From UBA4466 sp963976995 (GTDB lineage Bacteria > Bacteroidota > Bacteroidia > Flavobacteriales_D > Crocinitomicaceae): 64,000 nucleotides of DNA. The notes below the pieces were generated by a model that had not been told where the DNA came from, made no database searches, and worked only from the letters and a program-made list of their open reading frames with translations. Each line of letters begins with the position of its first letter. Position 1 is the first letter of the stretch. Location: the NCBI GenBank assembly GCA_963976995.1, contig CAXBMR010000004.1, positions 1 through 64,000 on the forward strand, given 5' to 3'. Both the position numbers and the translations under genes were made by a program. Shown here in pieces: positions 1-8,846 of the stretch.

Positions 1-48
1 TTTGATAACTTTAACCTAGAAAATAAAAAACTTGCATTAGCTAGTTGA

Positions 49-504
49 ATCTACCATACAGTACAAATTGAAGTTTTAAGTGAAATTGAAGTTAAACTTT
101 TTATAACCATTGATATTAAATATAAATTGAATTCTACGTACAAAAACAATGAATTATTTTTTAGCTCCGTAACAACCTATGTTAATGATAAGGTAAATTC
201 TATTACGACTACTAAAAAGAATGAGGAATATTATTCTGTAACTAAAGATGAGCACTCTACAAAATATTTAAATGAAATAAAAATTTCTGATGCTTTACTC
301 TATTTTGTTGAACCAAAAGGAATGACAAAATTATTTTCTGAATTTGATGGAATATCAAAATCAATAAAAAAAATAGGTAAAAATAAATATCAAATTAGAA
401 ATCCTAAAAACGGGAATGTAAGTGAATATCAATATAAAAATGGTATTCTTCAATCCTCAATAAATTATCATAACTTAATGACTTTTAGTTTAACAAAACT
501 GTAA
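49..504 (+). pseudogene. DUF6134-like exported protein, 5' part interrupted
   Basis: The frame is open from 49 to the stop at 504. The only in-frame start is TTG at 127, yet the protein pattern continues upstream of it (a stretch ending VKLF at about 91-102), so the true N-terminus was further 5'. An in-frame TGA sits at 46-48, and the frame is open again from base 1. The core with DALLYFVEPKG and KLFSE, and the late YQYKNGIL, resembles the DUF6134-type exported proteins of Bacteroidota, whose function is unknown. I infer a gene broken by a nonsense mutation or deletion, or a 5' end lost at the window edge. The family assignment is from memory and moderate. Confidence 0.45.
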
Positions 505-571
505 CAATAAAACAACAACGTTCACTTTCTCCACAAAACTATTAACAACTTTCCACCAAAATTGTTAGCAA

Positions 572-589
572 ATACCTTTAAAAAGGTAT
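572..589. promoter_or_regulatory. 18-bp palindrome upstream of pckA, candidate operator
   Basis: ATACCTTTAAAAAGGTAT is a perfect inverted repeat with 8-bp arms and a 2-bp centre. It ends 21 bp before the pckA -7 element (611-618), which is where a regulator covering the -33 region would bind. It could also be a weak terminator for the upstream gene, but the stem has only three G-C pairs and the following T-rich stretch is interrupted. Confidence 0.4.
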
Positions 590-610
590 ACTTTTTATCT
601 ATTTATGCGT

Positions 611-618
611 TAATTTTG
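611..618 (+). promoter_or_regulatory. pckA promoter -7 element
   Basis: TAATTTTG matches the Bacteroidota -7 consensus TAnnTTTG exactly and lies 35 bp before the pckA ATG, giving an untranslated leader of about 30 nt. No clear TTG -33 element is at the usual distance; the 18-bp palindrome takes that place. Confidence 0.55.
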
Positions 619-653
619 TAGAGTTAATAAAGCGAAAGCTATAAACTAATTTT

Positions 654-2264
654 ATGAACGTATTTGGTAAGAAAGCTGAAAATGCCAATTTAAACGAGTC
701 AATTGGATTAACCAACCTAGGAAACCAATTCTGGAATCTCTCCCCTTCTGAACTTATTGAAGACACTATTATCAACGGACAAGGAGTTCTGACTGATACA
801 GGTGCCATTGCAATAGAGACAGGAGAATTTACAGGGAGATCTCCTAAAGATAGATTCATTGTTTGCGACGAAAAAACAGAAGATGCTGTTTGGTGGGGAG
901 ACATTAACATAAAGTTTTCTCCTAAAAAGTTTGATGCTATTTACAATAGAATGAAAGCATACATGAGTGGTAAAGACGTCTATGTAAGAGATGCTTCTGC
1001 TTGTGCTGACCCTGAACACAGAATGAATTTAAGAGTGGTAACTGAGTTCCCATGGTCCAATCATTTTGCTCACAATATGTTTTTGAGACCAACGGATGAA
1101 GAAATTATGAATTTTGATCCAGAATGGACGGTTGTTTGTGCTCCTGGCTTCATGGCAGATCCTGAAATAGATGGAACGCGTCAACATAACTTTGCTATTT
1201 TAAATTTTACACGTAAAATGGCAATTATCGGAGGAACCGGTTATACTGGAGAAATTAAAAAAGGTATTTTCTCCGTATTGAATTTTATTCTTCCTCATGA
1301 AAAAAATATCTTATCGATGCATTGTTCTGCTAACATTGGAAAAGATGGCGATACGGCTGTATTTTTCGGTTTATCAGGAACAGGTAAAACAACATTATCT
1401 TCTGATCCGGATAGAAGGTTGATTGGTGATGATGAGCACGGTTGGGCGGACAACACTGTCTTCAATTTTGAAGGTGGTTGCTATGCTAAAACAATCGATT
1501 TATCACAAGAGAAAGAACCTCAAATTTATGATGCTATTAAATACGGTGCAATACTTGAAAACATTGGTTTTGTAGAAGGTTCATCTAAGCCTGACTATGA
1601 AAATGTAGAGATCACACAGAACACACGTGTTTCTTACCCAATTTATCACATTGACAATATTGTTGAACCTTCCATTGGTGGTTCTCCAAAAAATATATTC
1701 TTTTTAACAGCAGATGCTTTTGGAGTATTGCCTCCAATTTCTAAGTTAACTAAAGAACAGGCAATGTATCACTTCATGTCTGGTTACACTGCTAAAGTTG
1801 CAGGTACAGAAATGGGAGTTACAGAACCACAGACAACATTTTCTGCTTGTTTTGGCGCGGCATTTTTACCTTTACATCCTGCTAAATACGCAGAATTGCT
1901 AGGTAATAAATTAGACGGTACAGACATTAAGGTTTGGCTAATCAACACAGGTTGGTCTGGCGGATCTTATGGTGTTGGTAGTAGAATGAAATTGTCTTAC
2001 ACAAGAGCAATGATTACTGCTGCGATGAATGGAGAATTGGACAATGTTGAGTTTAAAACACAAGCAATTTTTGAATTAGCAATACCTACTTCAGTTCCTG
2101 GTGTTCCTTCTGAAATTTTAAATCCAAAAGATACATGGGCTGACAAGGCTGGTTTTGATAAAACAGCGAATCATCTTGCCGAAGAATTTGTTAAGAATTT
2201 CACTATTTATGAAGCGGAGACAAGTGAAGCAATTCTTTCAGCAGCACCGAAAGTAATGGTTTAA
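654..2264 (+). CDS. pckA: Phosphoenolpyruvate carboxykinase (ATP)
   Basis: Converts oxaloacetate and ATP to phosphoenolpyruvate, CO2 and ADP in the cytoplasm, the committed step of gluconeogenesis. The 536-residue length is normal for the ATP-dependent family. Seen in the sequence: the GRSPKDRF substrate-binding segment at residues 61-68, the kinase-1a P-loop GLSGTGKTT at 239-247 with Lys245, and the metal/nucleotide motif GDDEHGW at 258-264. The ATG follows a consensus -7 box and a palindrome that may be an operator. A strong bidirectional terminator follows. It is a monocistronic, complete gene. Confidence 0.97.
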   Translation: MNVFGKKAENANLNESIGLTNLGNQFWNLSPSELIEDTIINGQGVLTDTGAIAIETGEFTGRSPKDRFIVCDEKTEDAVWWGDINIKFSPKKFDAIYNRMKAYMSGKDVYVRDASACADPEHRMNLRVVTEFPWSNHFAHNMFLRPTDEEIMNFDPEWTVVCAPGFMADPEIDGTRQHNFAILNFTRKMAIIGGTGYTGEIKKGIFSVLNFILPHEKNILSMHCSANIGKDGDTAVFFGLSGTGKTTLSSDPDRRLIGDDEHGWADNTVFNFEGGCYAKTIDLSQEKEPQIYDAIKYGAILENIGFVEGSSKPDYENVEITQNTRVSYPIYHIDNIVEPSIGGSPKNIFFLTADAFGVLPPISKLTKEQAMYHFMSGYTAKVAGTEMGVTEPQTTFSACFGAAFLPLHPAKYAELLGNKLDGTDIKVWLINTGWSGGSYGVGSRMKLSYTRAMITAAMNGELDNVEFKTQAIFELAIPTSVPGVPSEILNPKDTWADKAGFDKTANHLAEEFVKNFTIYEAETSEAILSAAPKVMV

Positions 2265-2283
2265 GAATTAAATACTATTTTAT

Positions 2284-2318
2284 AAAAAGTACCCTTCGAG
2301 ATTCTCAGGGTACTTTTT
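2284..2318. terminator. Bidirectional terminator between pckA and the M42 peptidase
   Basis: A 12-bp stem (2284-2295 with 2307-2318), flanked by A5 on the left and T5 on the right, serves both converging genes. The core CTTCGAGATTCTCAG (2294-2308) has the same layout as the hairpin at 45616-45644. Confidence 0.88.
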
Positions 2319-2322
2319 ATTG

Positions 2323-3246
2323 TCACAAATTTGCCATTAAGTATTTGTACAAATCAACCATTGTTGAAATGTCTGACTTATATACTTTTTCATCCGGAGA
2401 ATGAACATTGTCTTCAGCGGCTCCGATAAAACACCAATCAATTGGTAAATCTGATTTTTGAAGTACCCCACCATCACTCCCTCCTGCTGATTCAACTTCT
2501 AGTTGATAATCAATCCCCGACTCTTCTGCTAATTCTATGATTCTATTCAAATAAGAACGTCTAGGTAGTCCGACATCTCTCATCGAAATCGCAACGCCTC
2601 CACCATGCCGAACACCAGGAGTTACCCATGTAATATCTGAAATTAACGCTTGATAAACATCAAACTTTTCCATTAAAAATTTTGCGCAACTAGCAACAGT
2701 ATTTCCTCCGTGTTCTTCATAAGTGCCAAAAACAATAGCGCCATTCTTCATTGATTCGGAGACTCGTAGAGCATTCCAAACGCCTAAGCGATTATCCAAG
2801 TAAGGTGATTGAACATATTCATTTGTTTCTCTGAAGTCCGGCTTAAATGTTAAAATAGTACCTCTTTCTATTTCTCTTTCGAAAACATATTGAATCGTTG
2901 ATTGACCAGTTTCTTCTTCGATCACCATCAACTCTGTTTCAATTTCTCCGAGAGAATCTGAACCTACCAACTGCATTCCGTCAATGGTTCGAGGTCCTCC
3001 AATTTTTATTAGTTCTTTATCATAGCCGACAGAAAAACCTATGCTATCCATATGCGCATAAATTGCTGTTGTCGGTTGACCAAAAACCAACACAATACAA
3101 TCCTGAAACTTTCTGCCTTCAAAAATTTGCGGTTGAGCCTCCCATTTCGATTGATTCTGCTTAATGTAATTCAATAAAAATTCTTTCATCCTGCCTTCAT
3201 CACTAGATGCAGAGCGGATTTCTGTAAGTTCTTTTAATAATTTCAA
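2323..3246 (-). CDS. M42-family metallo-aminopeptidase
   Basis: Cytoplasmic zinc/cobalt aminopeptidase of the M42 (glutamyl aminopeptidase/PepA-like) family, probably acting late in peptide turnover. Visible metal-ligand and catalytic motifs: AHMDSIG (His65, Asp67), SPYLDNRLG (Asp151), YEEHGG (Glu177, Glu178), SDIT (Asp204) and VHSPDE (His282). At 307 residues it is slightly shorter than the usual 340-360. There is no signal peptide. The start is TTG at 3244-3246; the next in-frame ATG is Met20, which would cut into the first helix, so TTG is preferred. Exact substrate preference cannot be read. Confidence 0.85.
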   Translation of the reverse strand: MKLLKELTEIRSASSDEGRMKEFLLNYIKQNQSKWEAQPQIFEGRKFQDCIVLVFGQPTTAIYAHMDSIGFSVGYDKELIKIGGPRTIDGMQLVGSDSLGEIETELMVIEEETGQSTIQYVFEREIERGTILTFKPDFRETNEYVQSPYLDNRLGVWNALRVSESMKNGAIVFGTYEEHGGNTVASCAKFLMEKFDVYQALISDITWVTPGVRHGGGVAISMRDVGLPRRSYLNRIIELAEESGIDYQLEVESAGGSDGGVLQKSDLPIDWCFIGAAEDNVHSPDEKVYKSDISTMVDLYKYLMANL

Positions 3247-3293
3247 ATTATTTGTTTTAGAATAGCAAAGAAAGTCAAATTCTTTGAGAAGAT

Positions 3294-3908
3294 TTAATAG
3301 ATGCCTAAATCATTGATTTTAATAGAAGAATAACTTAGTAATTTAGAATTGATTTTCTTAGAAATAAGCAACGGTACTTTAATTTTAAGTTCACAATCAA
3401 TTTCAAATTTCTTTTCTGAAATAGAAATATTTTGCTTCTTCAAATAGTTCATTATGTGAGGCATATCTTCATAGTTAAATGAAATTATGGACCAATGATG
3501 CACTTCTAGTTCAACAATTTTACCATTTTCAATCGCATCTTTTGAAGCAGTTCTGTAAGCGGTAATTAAACCACCAACACCCAAATTAACACCTCCATAA
3601 TATCGAACTACTCCGATAAGTATATTTGTTAAGTTGTACGAATCAATTTGCCCCAGAATTGGTGGACCAGCAGAGTTTGAAGGTTCTCCGTCATCATTAG
3701 CTCGATATACAATACCATTAAGTCCTAGTCGATAAGCATAACACAAATGTCCAGCGTGAGAATGCTCTTTTCTCCAAGATTCTAACTTTTGTTTAACCTC
3801 GATCTCATTATAACAAGCAACTGCATAAGCGATAAACTTAGAGTTCTTCTCTTTGTAAAATCCCTCTGTCAGTTTCTCAACTGTGCGATATTTGGTCAAT
3901 TGTTCCAC
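3294..3908 (-). CDS. YigZ/IMPACT family protein
   Basis: A 204-residue protein of the UPF0029/IMPACT family. The N-terminal domain carries SKFIAYA (23-29), HSHAGHLCYAYR (49-60), DDGEPSNSAGPPIL (72-85) and VVRYYGGVNLGVGGL (100-114), all family signatures. The C-terminal third corresponds to the DUF1949 ferredoxin-like domain. Eukaryotic IMPACT regulates Gcn2; the bacterial role is not settled, with ribosome- or RNA-linked roles proposed. The start is GTG at 3906-3908. It lies 47 bp upstream of the M42 gene on the same strand, so the two may be cotranscribed. Confidence 0.88.
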   Translation of the reverse strand: MEQLTKYRTVEKLTEGFYKEKNSKFIAYAVACYNEIEVKQKLESWRKEHSHAGHLCYAYRLGLNGIVYRANDDGEPSNSAGPPILGQIDSYNLTNILIGVVRYYGGVNLGVGGLITAYRTASKDAIENGKIVELEVHHWSIISFNYEDMPHIMNYLKKQNISISEKKFEIDCELKIKVPLLISKKINSKLLSYSSIKINDLGIY

Positions 3909-4113
3909 TCGTTCTCTCTAGAAGCACAAAATTGCATTTTTTTAATACAAATATTACTATGCCTACACAGTGGATTTTCGATGGGAGATGGAATATATTA
4001 ATTCTCTCATTCAAAATATACATTCTCTCTGACGATAGATAGAACTATTTCGTCTTTGTATTGAGGTGTAACTTCTACTAAAACAAATTGTTAACTATTA
4101 AAATAGGAAAAAC

Positions 4114-4440
4114 ATGAAAAAATCACTAATCGCATTTACTTTATTAATTTTTGCGTTTACAAATAGCTCGATTGCACAAAATACTCAATCAAAAAAAGCC
4201 ATTCCTATTCCCGTTCAATCAAATACCGAAAGGTATGGGATCGATTATGAACTGAAAGATTATGTATTTATTAATGGCGATTCTTCTATACTAAATCTCT
4301 TAAACTTAGAACCCTTAGAACCTCTGAGAAGTGAAACACAAAACACCGAAGTAATTGACACTCTCAATGGGGTAACAATCATTCTTTTTTATGAAAAAAA
4401 AGAAATTAACAGAAACACCTACTTATACGAAAAGCTATGA
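4114..4440 (+). CDS. Small exported protein of unknown function
   Basis: 108 residues beginning with a clear Sec signal peptide (KK, then a hydrophobic stretch, probable cleavage after SSIAQ near residue 22). The mature part is hydrophilic, with no motif I recognise. Its last four bases overlap the ATG of the next gene (ATGA at 4437-4440), so the two are translationally coupled. Since the partner is a T9SS-secreted protein, this may be a small periplasmic or surface companion; that is inference. The 205-bp region upstream holds no clear TAnnTTTG box. Confidence 0.7.
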   Translation: MKKSLIAFTLLIFAFTNSSIAQNTQSKKAIPIPVQSNTERYGIDYELKDYVFINGDSSILNLLNLEPLEPLRSETQNTEVIDTLNGVTIILFYEKKEINRNTYLYEKL

Positions 4441-6005
4441 AAACCAAGAAATCATCTACTAAAATAAATCTTGTAGTTCTAATTCTGTTATTCACGATTA
4501 CCGCTCAAGCGCAAACATATTTCCATCCAACTGTTGGTATTCAAAGTGAATTTGTTGGGTCATGCCTTGTCAGTACATGCTCTGGAACCTATTACGACAA
4601 CGGTGGGGCTGGAGGAGGTTACTCGAATAATATCAATCAAGTTTATCGTGTTTTCTGCCCAAATACTGCTGGTCAATGCATGCGGGTTACATTTAACTCA
4701 TTTAACATTGAAAATGGCTGGGATTTTTTACTTGTAAATAATGGACCAACTCAAAATAGTCCCACTTTTACTGGCTTTCCAGCAGACCCAACAGTTTACG
4801 CAGGAATAACAGGACTCAATGGAAATTTAGGATTTGCTACTCCTTTTTCTTATACATCTACGGATCCTAGTGGCTGTTTGACGTTCCGGTTTTATTCTGA
4901 CAATCTTTTTAATGGTCCTGGCTGGAATGCCACATTACAATGCGTCCCTTGTGCTGGAGGGCCAAACGGAACGGACAATAACGATTGTATTAATCTCACT
5001 CCGCTATGCTCTGGTACAACCATCAATGGCGCATCTTCAGGTCCAGGTATTGTGGCAGAAGGATGTACAGGAGGTACTTGCCCTGCGGGTGGAGAAAACT
5101 TCTCTAATTGGTACACCATAACTGCCCAGACAACTGGATCTTTTAATATTACCCTGACCCCTACAGTTGCTACAGGAGATTATGATTTTGCGATTTACGG
5201 TCCCAATGTCACGTGTGGAGCATTGGGCGCACCAATCAGATGCACAGACTCAGGAAATACGGGAACAACGGGTATGACTGGATCAGCTGGAGATTTCACA
5301 GAAGATGTTTCAGGCGATAGCTTTCTTCAAACAATGAACGTGGTTGCCGGAGAAACATACATTATCGTTGTCGATGAATGGAGTCCTAATTCTGCCGGTG
5401 GTTATTCATTAGCATTTGGAGGTTCTGCATCCTTGGACTGCACAATATTGCCAGTAGAGCTTTCTGAATTTACAACAGAGTATAATTCCTCCAGAGATGT
5501 TGTTGACGTTTTTTGGATTACAGATACAGAAAAAGATAATGATTATTTCGATGTAGAAAGATCAAGCGACAACATTAACTTTGAAACGATAAATCACGTT
5601 AAAGGAGCAGGGAATTCTACTTATGAAACTCAATACTACGTCGAGGATAGCAACCCATTACCTGGTGTAAACTACTACCGATTAAAACAAGTAGATTTCA
5701 ATGGTGATTTTAAATACTCAGAAATTAGGTCTCTTAATATTCTTAATGATGACTATGATTTAATCACCGCTTTTCCGAATCCAACTTCAGGAGAAACAGA
5801 AATTATTTTTAATAGTTACGATGATGAAGGCGCATTACTCAGCATAGTCAGCGTTGAAGGGTCAATTATTGTAAATACACCAATTGAGACAGTTGCAGGA
5901 AGCAACAGAGTAAATGTTAACTTAAAAGGTCAAGACAAAGGAATATATTTGATAAGAGTTGTTACGAAAGAGAAAGCATTTGTAACAAGGTTAGTCAAGA
6001 AATAA
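4437..6005 (+). CDS. T9SS-secreted surface protein with CUB-like N-terminus
   Basis: 522 residues. A signal peptide (to about ITAQAQ, residue 26) is followed by a Cys-rich, glycine-rich region of CUB/adhesion character (about 40-170), a second Cys-containing beta-rich domain (about 175-335), a beta-sandwich with the FWITDTEKDNDYFDVERS segment typical just before T9SS tails, and a C-terminal T9SS type A sorting domain (about 440-522, with FPNPTSGETE and a GIYLIRV strand). It is therefore expected to cross the outer membrane by T9SS and be anchored on the surface. Binding partner unknown. Coupled to the small exported protein upstream; a strong terminator follows. Confidence 0.85.
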   Translation: MKTKKSSTKINLVVLILLFTITAQAQTYFHPTVGIQSEFVGSCLVSTCSGTYYDNGGAGGGYSNNINQVYRVFCPNTAGQCMRVTFNSFNIENGWDFLLVNNGPTQNSPTFTGFPADPTVYAGITGLNGNLGFATPFSYTSTDPSGCLTFRFYSDNLFNGPGWNATLQCVPCAGGPNGTDNNDCINLTPLCSGTTINGASSGPGIVAEGCTGGTCPAGGENFSNWYTITAQTTGSFNITLTPTVATGDYDFAIYGPNVTCGALGAPIRCTDSGNTGTTGMTGSAGDFTEDVSGDSFLQTMNVVAGETYIIVVDEWSPNSAGGYSLAFGGSASLDCTILPVELSEFTTEYNSSRDVVDVFWITDTEKDNDYFDVERSSDNINFETINHVKGAGNSTYETQYYVEDSNPLPGVNYYRLKQVDFNGDFKYSEIRSLNILNDDYDLITAFPNPTSGETEIIFNSYDDEGALLSIVSVEGSIIVNTPIETVAGSNRVNVNLKGQDKGIYLIRVVTKEKAFVTRLVKK

Positions 6006-6021
6006 CGTGAAAATTTATGTC

Positions 6022-6054
6022 CAAAAAAAAGCTCACTAGTGTGAGCTTTTTTTA
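6022..6054. terminator. Terminator after the T9SS cargo gene
   Basis: The stem GCTCAC/GTGAGC (6031-6036 with 6041-6046), loop TAGT, is flanked by A8 and T7, so it can terminate both the + strand cargo gene and the - strand SPFH gene that ends at 6085. Confidence 0.9.
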
Positions 6055-6084
6055 TTCCTTTGTCTATATAACTAGAACGAGATA

Positions 6085-6999
6085 TTATTCATTCACATCT
6101 TTATCCATCTGGTTTCCGACGTAAGTCCCTTTAATGATCTGATCTTGAAAATCTCTCATTCCACCTGGGGAATGAGGCATCAAAATAGAAGAGTTTTTAG
6201 AATTGGCTCCGATATCCTTAATTGTATCAAAATACTGCGTCATCAAAACAAACTGCATTATTTCTTCGTGTGTTACACTTTTCAATGATTTTTTAAAATC
6301 TTCTACTGACTCTTTAAATCCACGAACAATCTCCAAACGTTGTTGTGCTATTCCTTCTCCAGAAAGACGCTTAGCTTCCGCTTCTGCCTCTGCTTCTTTT
6401 ACAATTCTAATTTTATTTGCTTCCGCTTCTTCTAAAGCAGCTTCTTTCTCTCGTTTAGCAGCATTTATTCTATTCATTGACTCTTTCACCTTATGATCAG
6501 GGTCAATGTCTGTTATTAATGCTTTAATGATGCTATAACCATACTCATCCATACTATTAGCAATGTTTGATCGAACAGCTACTGCAATGTCATCTTTCTT
6601 AGCAAAGACATCATCCAGCTCTAATTTTGGTACCTCGGCACGAACATCATCAAAAATGTACGAAGCAATTTGATTTTTAGGGTTCTCCAACGAATAATAA
6701 GCTTGCTTTACCATACCTTCACGAACAGCATATTGAACAGACACTTGCAAATTGACAAATACATCATCCAAGGTTTTCGTTTCAATAGTAACGTCTAACT
6801 GTTGCACTCGTAAATTAACAGAGGCCGCTTTCTTGTCAATAAATGGGATGATGGGATTTAATCCTGAATCGGCAATTTTAATAAATTTACCAAATCTTTC
6901 GATTACAAAAGCAGATTGTTCTTTAACGATTAGTAATGCTTTAAAAGCTAATAAAAATACTATTGCTACAATTACAATTGGTATAATACTTTCTTCCAT
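6085..6999 (-). CDS. SPFH/Band 7 (stomatin-like) membrane protein
   Basis: 304 residues. One N-terminal membrane segment (about 4-26) is followed by the SPFH domain (VIERFGKF, GLNPIIPFID, then DDVFVNLQVSVQYAV) and a charged Glu/Ala-rich coiled coil (about 195-250). This is the stomatin/QmcA architecture that forms ring oligomers at the inner membrane and often modulates membrane proteases such as FtsH. No NfeD partner gene is adjacent. It follows dnaA on the same strand, but a terminator-like hairpin lies between them. The precise role in this organism cannot be told. Confidence 0.88.
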   Translation of the reverse strand: MEESIIPIVIVAIVFLLAFKALLIVKEQSAFVIERFGKFIKIADSGLNPIIPFIDKKAASVNLRVQQLDVTIETKTLDDVFVNLQVSVQYAVREGMVKQAYYSLENPKNQIASYIFDDVRAEVPKLELDDVFAKKDDIAVAVRSNIANSMDEYGYSIIKALITDIDPDHKVKESMNRINAAKREKEAALEEAEANKIRIVKEAEAEAEAKRLSGEGIAQQRLEIVRGFKESVEDFKKSLKSVTHEEIMQFVLMTQYFDTIKDIGANSKNSSILMPHSPGGMRDFQDQIIKGTYVGNQMDKDVNE

Positions 7000-7023
7000 G
7001 ATAGTTAAATATTTAGATTAATA

Positions 7024-7056
7024 AAAAAAGCCACCCCTCACGGGAATGGCTTATAA
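7024..7056 (-). terminator. Probable dnaA terminator
   Basis: Read on the minus strand, AAGCCA/TGGCTT arms enclose a CCC/GGG inner stem with a 2-nt bulge, followed by TTTTTTTAT. It lies directly after the dnaA stop and before the SPFH gene. Confidence 0.7.
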
Positions 7057-7059
7057 AAA

Positions 7060-8496
7060 TTATTGAATTGTTAATTTCTTTTCTAAATCTTCCAGATAAG
7101 CTCTAAATTGCTTATCCGTTTCAGAAAGGTTTGTTACTGTTCTACAAGCATGTAAAACCGTTGCGTGATCTTTCCCTCCACAATGAGCTCCAATGTTGGC
7201 CAAAGAAGATTTAGTCATTTTTTTAGAGAAGTACATCGCAATTTGTCTCGCTTGAACAACTTCTCGTTTTCTCGTTTTCGATTTTAAAATTTCCAACGCT
7301 AAGTCGAAGTAATCGCACACCACTTTTTGGATGTATTCAATAGAAACTTCTCTCGCCGTATTTTTAACGAACTTGTCAACCATTTGCTTAGCAAGCTCAA
7401 TCGTAATTGCTTTTTTGTTTAATGATGCCTGTGCAAGAAGAGTATTCAAAGCGCCTTCCATCTCTCGAACATTGGTATTAATGGAATAAGCCAAATACTC
7501 TGTTACGTCTTTTGGAAGTTCAATTCCGTTACCATACATTTTCTTTTCTAGAATAGCCATTCTAGTTTCCAAAGCAGGTGCAGCTAAATCTGCTGACAAG
7601 CCCCATTTGAAACGAGACAATAATCGCTGCTCCATTCCTTTCATTTCAACAGGTGGCTTATCACTTGTCAAAATTATTTGCTTACCATTTTGGTGTAAAT
7701 GGTTAAAAATATGAAAGAACACATCTTGTGTTTTCTCCTTACCAGAGAAAAACTGAACATCATCTATAATCAACACATCTATCATTTGATAGAAATGAAT
7801 AAAATCATTAGTTGTTTGGTTCTTGATCGCATCAATAAATTGATGAGCAAATTTTTCAGAACCAACATAAAGTACAGTTTTATTAGGGAACTGATCTTTG
7901 ATAGAAATACCAATTGCGTGAGCAAGATGTGTTTTTCCAAGTCCAACACCACCATATATCAATAAAGGATTGAATGCCGTTCCTCCAGGCTTATTAGAAA
8001 CAGCATAACCTGATGCTCTCGCCAATCTGTTGCAATCACCTTCCACAAAATTATCAAAAGAATAAGAAGGATTCAAGTTTGAATCTACATTCACTTTCTT
8101 CAATCCTGGAATAATAAAAGGATTACGAATTTGTTTCTCACTAACATCCAAAGGCATTGAAATAGGTGCATTTTTTAAAGACTTGTTGTTGAGGGCAGGT
8201 AATTTAACCGTGTAAGGTGTAGAATTGGTGGTGTTATTTTCCATAATAATGCTATACTCTAACCTACCTTCAGTTCCTAATTCTTTTTGAATCACTTTTT
8301 TTAGAAGAACAATATAATTCTCTTCTAACCACTCATAAAAGAAGTGAGAAGGAACTTGTATTGTCAAAACACTATCTTCTAATTTTACTGGAGCAATTGG
8401 ATTAAACCAAGTCTTATAAGCTTGCAAAGAAACATTGTCTTTGATAACTTTTAAACAGGCATTCCAAACTCCGTCGTGATTTTTGTTCATGTGCAT
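7060..8496 (-). CDS. dnaA: Chromosomal replication initiator DnaA
   Basis: AAA+ initiator that binds DnaA boxes at oriC, melts the origin and helps load the replicative helicase. 478 residues: N-terminal domain I (about 1-85), a linker, the AAA+ domain with Walker A GGVGLGKTH (182-190) and Walker B VLIIDDVQFF (241-250), and the C-terminal DNA-binding domain with the signature GGKDHATVLHA (440-450). Two starts are possible (M1 and M3, reading MHM); M3 gives the cleaner N-terminus. Divergent from the thioesterase gene across a 350-bp AT-rich gap that may hold control or origin sites. Confidence 0.98.
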   Translation of the reverse strand: MHMNKNHDGVWNACLKVIKDNVSLQAYKTWFNPIAPVKLEDSVLTIQVPSHFFYEWLEENYIVLLKKVIQKELGTEGRLEYSIIMENNTTNSTPYTVKLPALNNKSLKNAPISMPLDVSEKQIRNPFIIPGLKKVNVDSNLNPSYSFDNFVEGDCNRLARASGYAVSNKPGGTAFNPLLIYGGVGLGKTHLAHAIGISIKDQFPNKTVLYVGSEKFAHQFIDAIKNQTTNDFIHFYQMIDVLIIDDVQFFSGKEKTQDVFFHIFNHLHQNGKQIILTSDKPPVEMKGMEQRLLSRFKWGLSADLAAPALETRMAILEKKMYGNGIELPKDVTEYLAYSINTNVREMEGALNTLLAQASLNKKAITIELAKQMVDKFVKNTAREVSIEYIQKVVCDYFDLALEILKSKTRKREVVQARQIAMYFSKKMTKSSLANIGAHCGGKDHATVLHACRTVTNLSETDKQFRAYLEDLEKKLTIQ

Positions 8497-8846
8497 TAAG
8501 TTTCTAATAGACTTTACGGATCAATCTGTAAAGTCCAAATTCGTTAGTTAGTTTTGTCAGGAGATATCTTTCTCTCAAATCGACATCACAAATATTTACA
8601 TAAAAAAGTTAAAAAAAAAATGAAATAGGGGTTGACTTTATAGAAAGTTTTACAGTATAAGAAAGTTTTTTTTTTGACCACTTTGGCATGCAACTATAAA
8701 TATACACAAATAATCGATTACGTATCAACCTAATACACATATTTATCTCAACTTTTACCTTTATCGTTTCCTTAATAAATTACAAAATCGGTAACAAAAA
8801 CAAAAGGATTAATTATTTTTGAAATGTACACTTTTAAACAATTAAT
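8497..8846. other. 350-bp AT-rich dnaA upstream region
   Basis: No gene seen. It contains an A10 tract (about 8611) and a T11 tract (about 8665). Two sites are one mismatch from the DnaA box TTATNCACA (ATATACACA at 8699, TAATACACA at 8731), and a reverse-strand TAATGCACA at 8491-8499 overlaps the dnaA start. This is suggestive of dnaA autoregulation or an origin, but no exact box is present. Confidence 0.4.
8814..8821 (+). promoter_or_regulatory. -7 element of the thioesterase gene
   Basis: TATTTTTG matches TAnnTTTG and lies 25 bp before the ATG at 8847. No clear -33 TTG at the usual spacing. Confidence 0.5.

Noticed and set aside
4892..5121. Overlapping ORFs on both strands inside the first T9SS cargo gene
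   Set aside because: They arise from the low-stop, glycine-rich coding sequence; no start context or family.
7699..7965. Plus-strand ORF inside dnaA
   Set aside because: Antisense shadow of a conserved gene with no independent signal.
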